NCBI GenBank assembly: GCA_021821195.1
Contig: JAKACT010000008.1
Span: forward strand, 1 to 53,053
From: Pseudomonadota bacterium
Lineage (GTDB): Bacteria; Pseudomonadota; Gammaproteobacteria; Xanthomonadales; Xanthomonadaceae
Reading direction: 5' to 3'
DNA length: 53,053 bases
In this document: in pieces, positions 7,141 to 16,892 of the stretch
Layout of the letters: the number at the start of each line of letters is the position of its first letter
Position numbering within the stretch: the stretch's first letter is position 1
Program-made: the position numbers and the translations under genes
Notes under the pieces: model-generated
What the model saw: only the letters and a program-made list of their open reading frames with translations
What the model was told of the DNA's origin: nothing
Databases searched by the model: none

Positions 7141-9809
7141 GCCGGCTGCTCCAGGGGTGCAACCTCGCCGCGCCTGGGCGGCGCCGGCGCAAAATAGCCC
7201 ACGACGGTGCACAGCAGGCCGTAGGCGATGAACGAGCCGATCCCGAGCAGGTTGCCCAGGTGCTGGCGGTCCACCAGCACCAGCTTCACCAACACCACGC
7301 CCATCAGCACTGCGCCGGCCAGCCACAGCGTGCGCAGGCCGCGCCTCGACCCCGCCACCCAGCCGAGCATGCCCAGCACGCTCCAGGCCACGGTCAGGCT
7401 GGTCTGCGCCAGGCTGGTGGAGAGTAGCGCGCCAGACCACGGCTCGCCGCCCCAGTGATGCACGGCGCGCAGCACCAGCGCGGTCAGCCAGGCAAAGCCC
7501 AGCAGCGCGAACAGGATGCCCAGCGGCGGCGGCAAACGGCGCGCATCCGCCAGCTGCCAGCGCAGCGCCAGCACCAGCGCGGCCAACTGCGCCAGCTCCA
7601 GCGGGTTGAGCAGCGGCGCCCACGGCAACGGCGCGGCGCCACCGGCCCGGAACAGGGCGGCGACCCACCACAGGCCCAGCACCGCGAAGACCACCACCAA
7701 CAGGCGCTCGCGCCAGCCGTCGAAGCGTTCGCCCAGCGGCATCGACAGCCAGCGCCAGCGATACAGCGCCAATGTCGCCAGCGCCAGCCACGGCAAGGCC
7801 ACCAGCGCCTGCCGCCAACCGTCGGCCAGGCCCGCGATCCGCCCGCCCAGCCAATCCAGCAGCAGGCTGGCCGCCAGCGCCCACACCAGCCACCAGCTGA
7901 ACTGCGCGGCCGCCGCGGCGCGATGCCCACTGTCGCGCAGGCACGACAGGCTGCGCACGCCCAGCAGCGCGAACGCCAGCCATGCCCACAGGCCGTGGCC
8001 AGCGAACGGCTGCGCATGCACCTCGCTTTGCCACAGCGCCAGCGGCGCCGCCGCGACGAGGGCGCCCAGCGTGGTCACCGCCAGCGCACCGGCGGGACGG
8101 CGGCGATGCACTTCCGCCGCCAGCCAGCCGGTCAGCGCGACGAACGCCAGCAGCGCGTCGGGCGCGACGCGATGCAGCAGGTAGGCATCGATTTCGTGCA
8201 TGCCGTTGGGCAGCCACCAGGCCAGGCCCCAGCCGTAGTACGCCAGCGCCACCGTGTTGTTGCCCGCATCGCGGTAGGCACGGGCACTGGCAAACCCGGC
8301 CAGCGCGACCAGCAGCGCGCTCATGAAGTTGCCGTTGAACACCATCATGCCGGCGTCCACGCCGTTGCCGCGGGCGATGGCGAAGGCGACCGCCGCCGCC
8401 AGCTGCAGGCCGGCGCCGGCGAACTGCGGCAGCCGACGCTGCTGGCGCAGCCCCAGCCACGCCAGCGCGGCGCCCTCCAGCGCGAACACGCTGGCGGTGG
8501 CCTGCGCCGACAGCGCCAGTGGCACCGCCAGGGTGGCGAAACCGACCGCCAGCATCGCGTAGGCCTGCAGCAGCACATCGAAGCCACGGCGCTGCCGTAG
8601 CCACCACGCCAGCGTCGCGTACAGCCCGCCCAGCCCCAGCGCGCAGAACGCCAGCGCCATCGGCCTGTCGGCCATCAGCCCGGCCTGCAGCGAGAACGCC
8701 ACCAGCGGCACCCCGAACAGCAGGCAGCCATCGATCAGGTCGCGGCGGCCGGGCGGACGCCGCCGCACGAACAGCAGCGGGATCGCGAGGTAGAACAGGA
8801 AGAACAGCAGCAGGAACGGCTGGGTGCTGGCGTACTTGTGCGGCGCGTAGTCCAGCACTCCCCAGGCGGTGCCGATGCCGAAGGTGAAGGCGAAACCGAG
8901 CAGGTTGAGCACCCGCCAGGCGCGATACCAGGCGATCCCGACGATCGCGGCGTTGACGATCGCGTAGTAGGAGAACAGCGCCACGTGGTTGCCGCTGCCG
9001 GTGGACAGCCAGATCGGCGCAAGGAAGCCGGCCAGCAGCGCGAACACCGCCAGCGCCCTGGCATCCTGCAGCACCGCCAGCGCCCCCGCGCCCGCCACCA
9101 GCACCACGCTCAGCGCGAACGCCGCGCCTGCAGGCAGTAGGCCGAAGCCCTTGAACGCCGCGAACACCACCAGCAGCAGCACGCCGATGGCGCCGCCCTG
9201 CAGGCTGAGCGCGAACACGCGGTTGTCCTCGCGCTTGCGCCAGGCGAACACCAGCGCGGCCAATGCCACGGTAGCCACGCCGGCCAGCTTCAGCTCCGGC
9301 GGCATCACCATCCAGCCCTGGTCGGCGGCGTACTTCAGCAATGCCGCTACCCCGGCCAGCAGCACCAGCATGCCGATCTTCACCGGCACGTTGCCGACGC
9401 TGAACCAGCGCTTCACCGCGCGGACGGTGATGGCGGCGATATCCGGGCGCACCGGCGCAGGCGGCGCCGGGCGCGGCGGCGGTGCGGCGGCGGCTTCGAC
9501 GGTCGGTGCCACCGGTGCAGGTGGCGGCGCTGGAGCCGGCGACGGCGTCATTGGCGCTGTTGGCGCCGATGCAGCGGCCGCGGCAGGCGGCGTTGGCGCG
9601 CTTGGCGGCACGGACTGCTGCATCCAATCGCCCGGGGTGGGACCGGCGGCTGCCTGCCGACCCGGTTCCGCTGCCCGTCGCAGCTGCACCATTTCCGTTT
9701 CCAGGTCGGCGACGCGGCGCTTGAGCCCCGACACCGATACCAGCGCCACGACCAACAACACCGGCACCGCCAGGATCGCGAGCACCAGCAACCCAATCAG
9801 ACCTTCCAT
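7137..9809 (-). CDS. DUF2339 multi-pass membrane protein
   Basis: An 890-residue inner-membrane protein. A first helix (MEGLIGLLVLAILAVPVLLVVALV) precedes a short coiled-coil-like segment (RVADLETEMVQLRR), an Ala/Pro-rich linker (about 60-120), the conserved KRWFSVGNVPVKIGMLVLLAGVAALLKYAADQGW block, and then roughly twenty further hydrophobic helices. This is the typical DUF2339 layout, of unknown function; the linker suggests an envelope scaffold or transport role. The ATG at 9809 (MEGLIG) is preferred over one at 9821. Coupled to the DUF3999 gene downstream. Confidence 0.8.
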   Translation of the reverse strand: MEGLIGLLVLAILAVPVLLVVALVSVSGLKRRVADLETEMVQLRRAAEPGRQAAAGPTPGDWMQQSVPPSAPTPPAAAAASAPTAPMTPSPAPAPPPAPVAPTVEAAAAPPPRPAPPAPVRPDIAAITVRAVKRWFSVGNVPVKIGMLVLLAGVAALLKYAADQGWMVMPPELKLAGVATVALAALVFAWRKREDNRVFALSLQGGAIGVLLLVVFAAFKGFGLLPAGAAFALSVVLVAGAGALAVLQDARALAVFALLAGFLAPIWLSTGSGNHVALFSYYAIVNAAIVGIAWYRAWRVLNLLGFAFTFGIGTAWGVLDYAPHKYASTQPFLLLFFLFYLAIPLLFVRRRPPGRRDLIDGCLLFGVPLVAFSLQAGLMADRPMALAFCALGLGGLYATLAWWLRQRRGFDVLLQAYAMLAVGFATLAVPLALSAQATASVFALEGAALAWLGLRQQRRLPQFAGAGLQLAAAVAFAIARGNGVDAGMMVFNGNFMSALLVALAGFASARAYRDAGNNTVALAYYGWGLAWWLPNGMHEIDAYLLHRVAPDALLAFVALTGWLAAEVHRRRPAGALAVTTLGALVAAAPLALWQSEVHAQPFAGHGLWAWLAFALLGVRSLSCLRDSGHRAAAAAQFSWWLVWALAASLLLDWLGGRIAGLADGWRQALVALPWLALATLALYRWRWLSMPLGERFDGWRERLLVVVFAVLGLWWVAALFRAGGAAPLPWAPLLNPLELAQLAALVLALRWQLADARRLPPPLGILFALLGFAWLTALVLRAVHHWGGEPWSGALLSTSLAQTSLTVAWSVLGMLGWVAGSRRGLRTLWLAGAVLMGVVLVKLVLVDRQHLGNLLGIGSFIAYGLLCTVVGYFAPAPPRRGEVAPLEQPA

Positions 9810-9911
9810 GCCTGTCCCCATCCCTTGCCAACGTTGCTGGCCCCGCCCGCAGGATACCGGCGCCGACGCCCCGCTACATCCACCCCGCCAGCAGCGGGCG
9901 CGCCCAGTCGC

Positions 9912-11591
9912 TCAGGCGCTCACGCCATCGCGTCCGGCCGCCTTGACCCGGTACAGCGCGGCGTCGGCGCGGCGCAGCACGTCCTCCAGATCGGCGTCCC
10001 CGGCCTGCAGCGTCGCCACCCCGACGCTGGCGGTCAGCCGGCCCTTGGGCGAACCCACGTGCGCGATGTCGGCGTCGCGCACGCGCTGGCACACGCGCGC
10101 GCCCACCTGCAGCGCCTGCGCATGCTCGGTGGCCGGCAGGAACACGGTGAACTCCTCGCCGCCGGGCCGCGCCAGCACGTCGTCGGCATGCAGCAGCGCG
10201 CTACGCACGGCGCCGGCGAAGCGGCGCAGCGCGCCGTCGCCCTCGGCATGCCCGTACAGGTCGTTGTAGCGCTTGAAGTGGTCGATATCGAGGGCGAGCA
10301 CGGACAGCGGCGCGCCGCTGGCACGCGCCTCGCGGAACAACCGCTCGCCGGCTTCGGTGAATCCACGGTAGTTGAGGCAGCCGGTCATCGCATCGGTGCG
10401 GCTGAGTCGATCCAATTCGGACACCGCTGCGCGCAGCGACGCGGTGCGCTCGGCGATTTCGTGTTCGCGCGCTTCCAGCACCGCCTGCACCTCATCGAAG
10501 GCTGCGTTCATGCGCGTGCCCAGCTCGCCGATGCCCTCGGCCAGCGGGCGCAGCTCCACCGGGATCCTGTCGGTACGCGCCGGCACCATCCGGCCGCCCA
10601 GCGCATAGCCGCGCAGGCTGCCCAGCAGGTAGCCGATGCTCCGGTCCAGCAGGCCGCGTTGCAGCCATAGCGCCCATGCCACGCCCAGCACGCTCACCGC
10701 CAGCAGCGCCGCCAGCAACAGCAGCCGCGGCAGCAGCGGCGCCAACAGCTGGCCGCGCGATGCCACTAGCACCAACGTCCAGCCGTTGCGCATGCCCACC
10801 GCGTCGACGTAGGCCTTGCCGCCTTCGCGCAGCAGGCCGTCCATCAGCAACACCCGTTGCGTCCGCCTGGGCGCGGCGGCGATGCGCCGGACCGCCTGCC
10901 CCTCCGCCCCCGCGCCAGCCAGCGCCTTCCAGCGCAGCGCCGGGCCGGCATGCACCACCCGGTTGCCTGCGTCCAGCAGTGCCAACTCCAGCCCGCGCCG
11001 GGCCAGGCTTTCCGCGCTCAGCCGGGTAAAGGCCTGCACCGGGATTTCCGCCTGCAATGCGCCGGCGAAGTGGCCATCGCGCAGCAGCGGCGCGGACACG
11101 CCCACCACCACCTCGTTGCCGTAGGCACGGCGGCGATAGACATCGGACACGGCGGCGCCGGACCCGCCGCGCATGGCCTGGAACCACGCCTCGCCCGCCA
11201 CCAAGCCGGCCAGCGGCGGCAGGGTGCGGCCGCGCGCGTCGCGGACGGCGACCACGCCGCCATTGGCGTCCACCTGGTGAACCCGCAGCATCGACGGATA
11301 GATGTGCAGCAAGCGCGCCAGTTCCTCGCCGCGCAGGCTGGGGTCGTCGCCCATCTGGTCGGCCAGCAGGCGCACCCCGGCCAGCTGGCCTTCGAGGAAA
11401 TCGTCGATCACGCTGGCGTTCAAGGTGGCGTTGGCATCCAGCCGCAGCAGCAGCTCGTCGCGGTTGCGCTGCCATTCGCCCACCAGCAGGCTGCCGGCGA
11501 ACAGCACCATCGGCACCACTGCGGTCAGCAGTAGCCCCACGGTCATTCGCTTGCGCAGGCTCCAAGCCGGGGTCGGTGGGGAGTCGCTCAT
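9912..11591 (-). CDS. Membrane diguanylate cyclase with extracytoplasmic sensor domain
   Basis: Predicted to make cyclic di-GMP from two GTP. The 559-residue protein has a first membrane helix (about 17-38), a periplasmic Cache-like sensor region with SMLRVHQVDANGG and YGNEVVVGVSAPLL, a second helix (about 285-305, LLLLAALLAVSVLGVAWALWL), a HAMP-like/helical linker with EIAERTASLRAAVSEL, and a C-terminal GGDEF domain. The active-site motif is GGEEF (477-481), preceded by LDIDHFKRYND. The inhibitory I-site RxxD is not intact: the corresponding residues are HADD. Starts at the ATG just after a TTG. No neighbour shares an obvious operon. Confidence 0.9.
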   Translation of the reverse strand: MSDSPPTPAWSLRKRMTVGLLLTAVVPMVLFAGSLLVGEWQRNRDELLLRLDANATLNASVIDDFLEGQLAGVRLLADQMGDDPSLRGEELARLLHIYPSMLRVHQVDANGGVVAVRDARGRTLPPLAGLVAGEAWFQAMRGGSGAAVSDVYRRRAYGNEVVVGVSAPLLRDGHFAGALQAEIPVQAFTRLSAESLARRGLELALLDAGNRVVHAGPALRWKALAGAGAEGQAVRRIAAAPRRTQRVLLMDGLLREGGKAYVDAVGMRNGWTLVLVASRGQLLAPLLPRLLLLAALLAVSVLGVAWALWLQRGLLDRSIGYLLGSLRGYALGGRMVPARTDRIPVELRPLAEGIGELGTRMNAAFDEVQAVLEAREHEIAERTASLRAAVSELDRLSRTDAMTGCLNYRGFTEAGERLFREARASGAPLSVLALDIDHFKRYNDLYGHAEGDGALRRFAGAVRSALLHADDVLARPGGEEFTVFLPATEHAQALQVGARVCQRVRDADIAHVGSPKGRLTASVGVATLQAGDADLEDVLRRADAALYRVKAAGRDGVSA

Positions 11592-11681
11592 CAATCGATT
11601 TCTACCACAGCGCCTGCATCGGCCACGTCACCGGCTTGGCCCGGCACGCGCGCCATCCAGCGCCGGCGGCATGCGCCAGGC

Positions 11682-12125
11682 TCAGCCGCCGCGCAGCAGC
11701 GGCGCGCGCGGCCCAAGCGCCATCGACGCATGGCCGGGCTCCGGCAAGCCCAGCCCGTAGCGCAGGCTGCGGCCGATGCGATTGGCGTATTCGTGTACCA
11801 GTTCGGCCTGCGCCGGCGCCAGTAGCTCGTCGGCGGTTTCGCGCCACAGCGCCAGCCACTGCACGAAGTGGGCGGTGGTAATGGGGTGGCCGTGGTGGGC
11901 CGCCATCGGATTGCCGCGATAGGTGCCGGCGCGCAGGATCACCGAGGTCCAGAACGAAGTCAGCAGGCGCTTGTGCCCAGGCCAGTCGTGGACCGCGGCA
12001 TTGAACACCGGGCCCAGCTCGGGATGGACTTGGATGCGGTCGTAGAATCGATCCACCAGCGCCTCGATCTGCTCGAAACCAGGGATCGCTTGCCCCGTGG
12101 CGGGCGCTGCGGCCGGATGCGGCAT
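11682..12125 (-). CDS. Group III truncated hemoglobin
   Basis: A 147-residue haem protein of the 2-over-2 globin fold, group III. Seen are [16 protein letters not shown] (helix B/CD region, 27-42), [12 protein letters not shown], and an [18 protein letters not shown] segment (about 77-94) carrying the haem-pocket histidines. Relatives of this group handle oxygen, NO or other small ligands under low oxygen. The start at 12125 gives [11 protein letters not shown], with upstream codons non-conserved. Divergent from fdxA with a 120-base gap that holds an FNR/DNR-like palindrome, suggesting shared control by oxygen or NO. Confidence 0.85.
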   Translation of the reverse strand: MPHPAAAPATGQAIPGFEQIEALVDRFYDRIQVHPELGPVFNAAVHDWPGHKRLLTSFWTSVILRAGTYRGNPMAAHHGHPITTAHFVQWLALWRETADELLAPAQAELVHEYANRIGRSLRYGLGLPEPGHASMALGPRAPLLRGG

Positions 12126-12182
12126 GGCGGTTGGGGCTCCTGCGTGGGGCTTTCGATTATCGCGCCGCTTGGTCGCCGCGTC

Positions 12183-12196
12183 TTGACTTGGGTCAT
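12183..12196. promoter_or_regulatory. FNR/DNR/CRP-family-like palindrome between hemoglobin and fdxA
   Basis: TTGAC-TTGG-GTCAT is a near-perfect dyad: TTGAC against GTCAA, with one mismatch at the last base, and the 4-base spacing expected for the FNR/DNR group. It lies 58-71 bases before the hemoglobin ATG and 50-63 bases before the fdxA ATG, so one regulator could control both. Confidence 0.4.
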
Positions 12197-12245
12197 GGCC
12201 GGCTCCACCACGTACACGACACACTGGAAGACCCGCGTCGCGCCC

Positions 12246-12584
12246 ATGACCCACGTCGTCACCGAGAACTGCATCAACTGCAAGCACACCGACTGCGTCG
12301 AGGTGTGCCCGGTCGACTGTTTCCACGAAGGCCCGAACTTCCTCGTCATCGACCCGGAAAGCTGCATCGACTGCACCCTGTGCGTGGACGAATGCCCGGT
12401 CGGCGCGATCTATGCCGAGGACGACGTGCCGGCGGGGCAGGAACCCTTCCTCGCCATCAACGCCGAACTGGCCAACCAGTGGCCGGTGCTCGCGGTGAAG
12501 AAGCCGGCGCTGCCGGACGCCGACAAGTGGGACGGCGTGCCGGACAAACTGAAGCTGCTGATCCGCTCCGCAACCGGCGAGTAG
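12246..12584 (+). CDS. fdxA: 7Fe ferredoxin FdxA ([3Fe-4S][4Fe-4S])
   Basis: A 112-residue electron carrier. The N-terminal half has CxxCxxxxCxxxCP (C9, C12, C17, C21), then C25, and [12 protein letters not shown] (C40, C43, C46, C50). In this family C9, C17 and C50 hold the 3Fe cluster and C21, C40, C43 and C46 the 4Fe cluster. The C-terminal extension (about 60-112, with [20 protein letters not shown]) is typical of FdxA. The ATG at 12246 (MTHVVTENC) is the family start. Monocistronic, divergent from a truncated hemoglobin, and followed by a strong bidirectional terminator shared with gapA. Confidence 0.95.
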   Translation: MTHVVTENCINCKHTDCVEVCPVDCFHEGPNFLVIDPESCIDCTLCVDECPVGAIYAEDDVPAGQEPFLAINAELANQWPVLAVKKPALPDADKWDGVPDKLKLLIRSATGE

Positions 12585-12592
12585 GAAAGAAA

Positions 12593-12617
12593 AAAGCCCC
12601 GCACGGGGCGGGGCTTT
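12593..12617. terminator. Bidirectional terminator between fdxA and gapA
   Basis: AAAGCCCCGC and GCGGGGCTTT form a perfect 10-bp stem around ACGGG. In the minus direction it is followed by TTTCTTT, making it the gapA terminator; on the plus strand it ends just after fdxA. Confidence 0.85.
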
Positions 12618-12637
12618 CCGGCGCAGGCGGTGGCGGC

Positions 12638-13756
<1,119 letters not shown>

Positions 13757-13794
13757 TCATGCCTGCGCAACCCTGCCGGGGTATCCTCCGCGGC

Positions 13795-14673
13795 ATGAGC
13801 ATCCGCACCCGTTTCCGCCCCCTGATCGCCGCCCTGCTTTGCCTGGGCGCCACCTCCGCCGCCCTCGCTTGGGCCCCGCTGGGCCATGCCCTGGTGGGTG
13901 AACTGGCGCAGCGCCACCTCGACCCCAAGGCGCAGGCCGAAGTCGCCACCCTGCTGGCCGGCGAGCCCACGCCCACCTTGGCCGGGGTGGCGTCTTGGGC
14001 CGATGAACTGCGCAATACCGACCCCGAGCGATTCAAGGCCACGTCGCGCTGGCACTACATCAACGCCAAGGGCGGCGGCTGCGATTTCGACCTAGCCCGC
14101 GACTGCCCGGACGGCGACTGCGTGGCCGGCGCGCTGGACCGGCAGCTGGCCATCCTCGCCGACCGCAAGCAGCCGCTGGAAGCCCGCCGCGACGCGCTGA
14201 AGTTCGTGGTCCACCTGGTCGGCGACGAGCACCAGCCGATGCACGCCGGCAACCGCACCGACAGCGGCGGCAACCGCTTCCAGGTCAGCCTGCGCACGCC
14301 GCTGGAGCCCGAGGCGTATGCGCGCAAGAGCTACGTGGATGGGGTGATGGCCACCAACCTGCACTCGGTGTGGGATTACTACATCCTAGCCAGCCGCGGG
14401 CTGGCGCTGCGCGACTACGCGGACGCGCTGGACACCGCCGCAGCCACGCCCGCCGCGGCCCGGCCCGGTGCCGGCGTGCTGCTGGAATGGGCCGCGAGTT
14501 CCTGCCGGCTGATCGACGCGCACGGCGTGTATCCGGGCGATGACCAGCACAAGATGGATCACGTCTACCTGGACAAGTTCCGCCCGCTGGCGGAAGCGCG
14601 GGTGCAACTGGCCGGCAAGCGGCTGGCGCAGCTGTTGAACCAGGCGCTGGGCGCGCAGGCGCCTTCGCACTGA
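13795..14673 (+). CDS. Secreted S1/P1-type nuclease
   Basis: A zinc-dependent single-strand nuclease or phosphodiesterase of the S1/P1 family, 292 residues. A signal peptide ends in SAALA so that the mature protein starts with W26, and H31 follows five residues later. This mirrors Trp1 and His6 of P1 nuclease, which bind the zinc cluster. Further ligands are seen in VASWADELR, SRWHYINA, HLVGDEHQPMHAG and NLHSVWDYYI. Likely acts in the periplasm or outside the cell in phosphate or nucleotide scavenging. The ATG at 13795 gives the best signal peptide. Flanked by gapA (divergent) and a convergent TonB-domain gene. Confidence 0.9.
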   Translation: MSIRTRFRPLIAALLCLGATSAALAWAPLGHALVGELAQRHLDPKAQAEVATLLAGEPTPTLAGVASWADELRNTDPERFKATSRWHYINAKGGGCDFDLARDCPDGDCVAGALDRQLAILADRKQPLEARRDALKFVVHLVGDEHQPMHAGNRTDSGGNRFQVSLRTPLEPEAYARKSYVDGVMATNLHSVWDYYILASRGLALRDYADALDTAAATPAAARPGAGVLLEWAASSCRLIDAHGVYPGDDQHKMDHVYLDKFRPLAEARVQLAGKRLAQLLNQALGAQAPSH

Positions 14674-14685
14674 TCGCGCGGTTAC

Positions 14686-15195
14686 TCAGCCGCCCAGCTC
14701 GACCACCGCGCGGCCGTTGAGCTGGCGGAACACGAAGCGGTAGTCCTGGGTGAACGGCAGCGGCTCCACCACCCTGCCGGTGACGCGCTTCAGCGGATGG
14801 AAGGTCCAGCCGCGCACCGCCGCCAGCACCGCCTCCGCGAACGCCGGTTCACCGCCGGCGTTTTCGATGATGCGCGCATCGGCCACCTCGCCGGCGCCAT
14901 CCACGATCAGCCGCACCACCACTTCGGTCGGCGGCAGGCGCCGGTCCAGCAATGCCGGCGGGTACTCCGGCTTTGCGTTCTCGCGCAGCGGCAGCGGGCT
15001 GAGGTAGCTGCTGCCCGGCATCGGCTGGTAGCGCGCATTCGCATCGGCGGTTTCGACGATTTCCGCGCTGACCGCACCGTCGGCGGCATAGCCTTCGCGC
15101 GGCGGCGGTGCGGGCGGCTGCGAAGCGCAGCCGGCCACCGCGGACAGCAGCACCACGACGCTCGCGGGCGCCGCCTCCCTCCACCGAACCGGCAT
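14686..15195 (-). CDS. TonB C-terminal-domain lipoprotein
   Basis: A 169-residue predicted lipoprotein with a lipobox VAGC (C23), a short Pro-rich linker and a C-terminal TonB-like domain (YPPALLDRRLPPTEVVVRLIVDG, ADARIIENAGG, FAEAVLAAVRGWTFHP). It lacks the N-terminal membrane helix that couples TonB to ExbBD, so it is unlikely to be a normal energy transducer. It follows the M56-TonB gene by two bases, and a TTG six bases upstream would overlap that stop. Probably part of the blaI-M56 operon; partner unknown. Confidence 0.7.
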   Translation of the reverse strand: MPVRWREAAPASVVVLLSAVAGCASQPPAPPPREGYAADGAVSAEIVETADANARYQPMPGSSYLSPLPLRENAKPEYPPALLDRRLPPTEVVVRLIVDGAGEVADARIIENAGGEPAFAEAVLAAVRGWTFHPLKRVTGRVVEPLPFTQDYRFVFRQLNGRAVVELGG

Positions 15196-15197
15196 GC

Positions 15198-16892
15198 TCA
15201 ACCCGCCTGCTGCGTCGGTTCGTCCTGCGCGAACTCCACCGGGACCCGCACCTTGCTGGCCACCGGCCGGCCCTGCTTCATCGCAGGCGTGAACCGCCAG
15301 TTCGCCGCTGCCTCCTGCGCGGCGCCGTCGAGCCGTGCGTCGCCGGACGACCGCTCGATCCTGGTGCCGGTGACGCCGCCGCGGGCGTCGATGTCGACCA
15401 CCAGCACGGTGATCCCGGTCTTGCCTTCCTTCAGCGCCTCCGCGGGATAGCGCGGCGGATGCAGTGCGCGCGACGCCTGATCGACCGCGCCGGGTTGCAG
15501 CACCGCGACGGCCGGCCTGGGCGGCGGCGGCGGAGCCGGTGCAGCGGGCGGCGGCGGGACGGCCATGTCTTGGGGTGCCGGCGGCACGGGAGGCGCCGCG
15601 GGCGCCGGCGGCGGCGGCAAGATGGGCGCCCCCTTCAACGCGGCCTGCGGATCGCGCGCGGCGACCTGCATGCGCAGGTCGATGCCACGGAACCGCCCGG
15701 CCACGTCCTGCCCCTGGCGCAGGCTGGCCGGCTGGCCATCGCGCACCACCATGCGCGGCGAGGCGATCTGCTTGCCGTCCTGTTCGACCCGCATCGCGAT
15801 GTCGTAAGCCAACTTGCCCTGCATGCGAACCGGCTGCACGCGGGCGGTGATCGCGACGTCATCGCCCGCCGCGCTGGCGGGCAAGACGAACGATTCGCCG
15901 AACCGCTTGGTCAATACCGACTGTACGGGCGTGGCCGTATCGCGGCTGTACTCGATCTGCAGGGTGAAGTCGCCGGCGGCCGGCAGCACCTGCGTCCGCG
16001 GCGGTTGCGCGGCCCACACGCTCCATGCGGTGGCGCCCGCGGCCAACGCCAGCAGCGCCATTCCCGTCCGCCGCATCCGCGACGTGGGCCGTTCACGATC
16101 CAGCAGCATGATCCTCTCCTTGAGCGGGTGGCCGAAGCCGAAGTGGCAGCCCAGCGGCGCGGTCTGCAGCGCGAGCTGGGCGTTGAGCAGGGCGTCGCCG
16201 TAGCGGCGGCGCTGCCGGGGATGGGCCGCGAGCACGTCGGCATCGCAGGCCAGCTCCTGGTCGTGGCGCATGCGCGCGGCGGCCAGGTGGAACAGCGGGT
16301 TGAACCAGAACAGGCAGCGCAGCAGCGCGGCGGCGGCGTTGGCCCAGGGATCAAGGCGGGCGACGTGGCGGCGCTCGTGGGCCAGCACCAGCGCGCGCTG
16401 CGGCGGGTCGAAGCGTTCCTCGAAGTCGGCCGGCAGCACGACCTGCGGGCGCCACAACCCCAGCGTGGCCGGCAGGCCCGCGCTCGCGGCCTGCGCGCGC
16501 AGCGCATCGCCCTGCGGCAGCAGCTGGCCCAGCCCGCGGCGGAAGGCAGCCTGCATGCGCCACAGCCAGCCAGCGCCGACCAGCGCACCGACCATCCACA
16601 GCGCCAGCAACCCTGTTGCGATGTCGATGTCGTGCTGCACGGGCGCAGCCGCCATTGCGGCGCCTGCGGGGAGCACCAGTCCCGATGCAACCGGCAGGCG
16701 CGCCACCACGACCGTCGCGGCGGGCAGCAGCGTTGCCAGGATTGCCAGCGGCGGCAGCAGCCACAGTGCGTAGGCGACCTGCGCACCGAACGCGGCACGC
16801 ATCGGCCGGCGCAGCGCCAACACCAGCAACGCGGCGGCACTGCCGGCCAGGGTCGCCTCGATCAATCCCTGCAGCAGCTCATTGCTTGCCAT
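15198..16892 (-). CDS. BlaR1-like M56 zinc metallopeptidase fused to a TonB domain
   Basis: The 564-residue protein has four N-terminal membrane helices (about 10-30, 38-62, 92-112, 275-295), a gluzincin motif HERRH (172-176) followed by the ligand region HDQELACDADVL, a periplasmic beta-rich segment, a Pro-rich stretch (about 425-470, PPPPAPAAPP...), and a C-terminal TonB-like domain (about 478-560, PPRYPAEALKEGKTGITVLVVDI). BlaR1/MecR1 carry a penicillin-binding sensor in that position, which is absent here. By analogy the peptidase would inactivate the BlaI-type repressor encoded just upstream. Its start overlaps blaI by 14 bases. The signal sensed is unknown. Confidence 0.85.
   Translation of the reverse strand: MASNELLQGLIEATLAGSAAALLVLALRRPMRAAFGAQVAYALWLLPPLAILATLLPAATVVVARLPVASGLVLPAGAAMAAAPVQHDIDIATGLLALWMVGALVGAGWLWRMQAAFRRGLGQLLPQGDALRAQAASAGLPATLGLWRPQVVLPADFEERFDPPQRALVLAHERRHVARLDPWANAAAALLRCLFWFNPLFHLAAARMRHDQELACDADVLAAHPRQRRRYGDALLNAQLALQTAPLGCHFGFGHPLKERIMLLDRERPTSRMRRTGMALLALAAGATAWSVWAAQPPRTQVLPAAGDFTLQIEYSRDTATPVQSVLTKRFGESFVLPASAAGDDVAITARVQPVRMQGKLAYDIAMRVEQDGKQIASPRMVVRDGQPASLRQGQDVAGRFRGIDLRMQVAARDPQAALKGAPILPPPPAPAAPPVPPAPQDMAVPPPPAAPAPPPPPRPAVAVLQPGAVDQASRALHPPRYPAEALKEGKTGITVLVVDIDARGGVTGTRIERSSGDARLDGAAQEAAANWRFTPAMKQGRPVASKVRVPVEFAQDEPTQQAG

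Noticed and set aside
7141-9831. Upstream in-frame extension of the DUF3999 gene to 1347 codons
   Set aside because: The extension lies in another frame of the DUF2339 gene; the signal peptide at 7140 and four-base overlap fix the true start.
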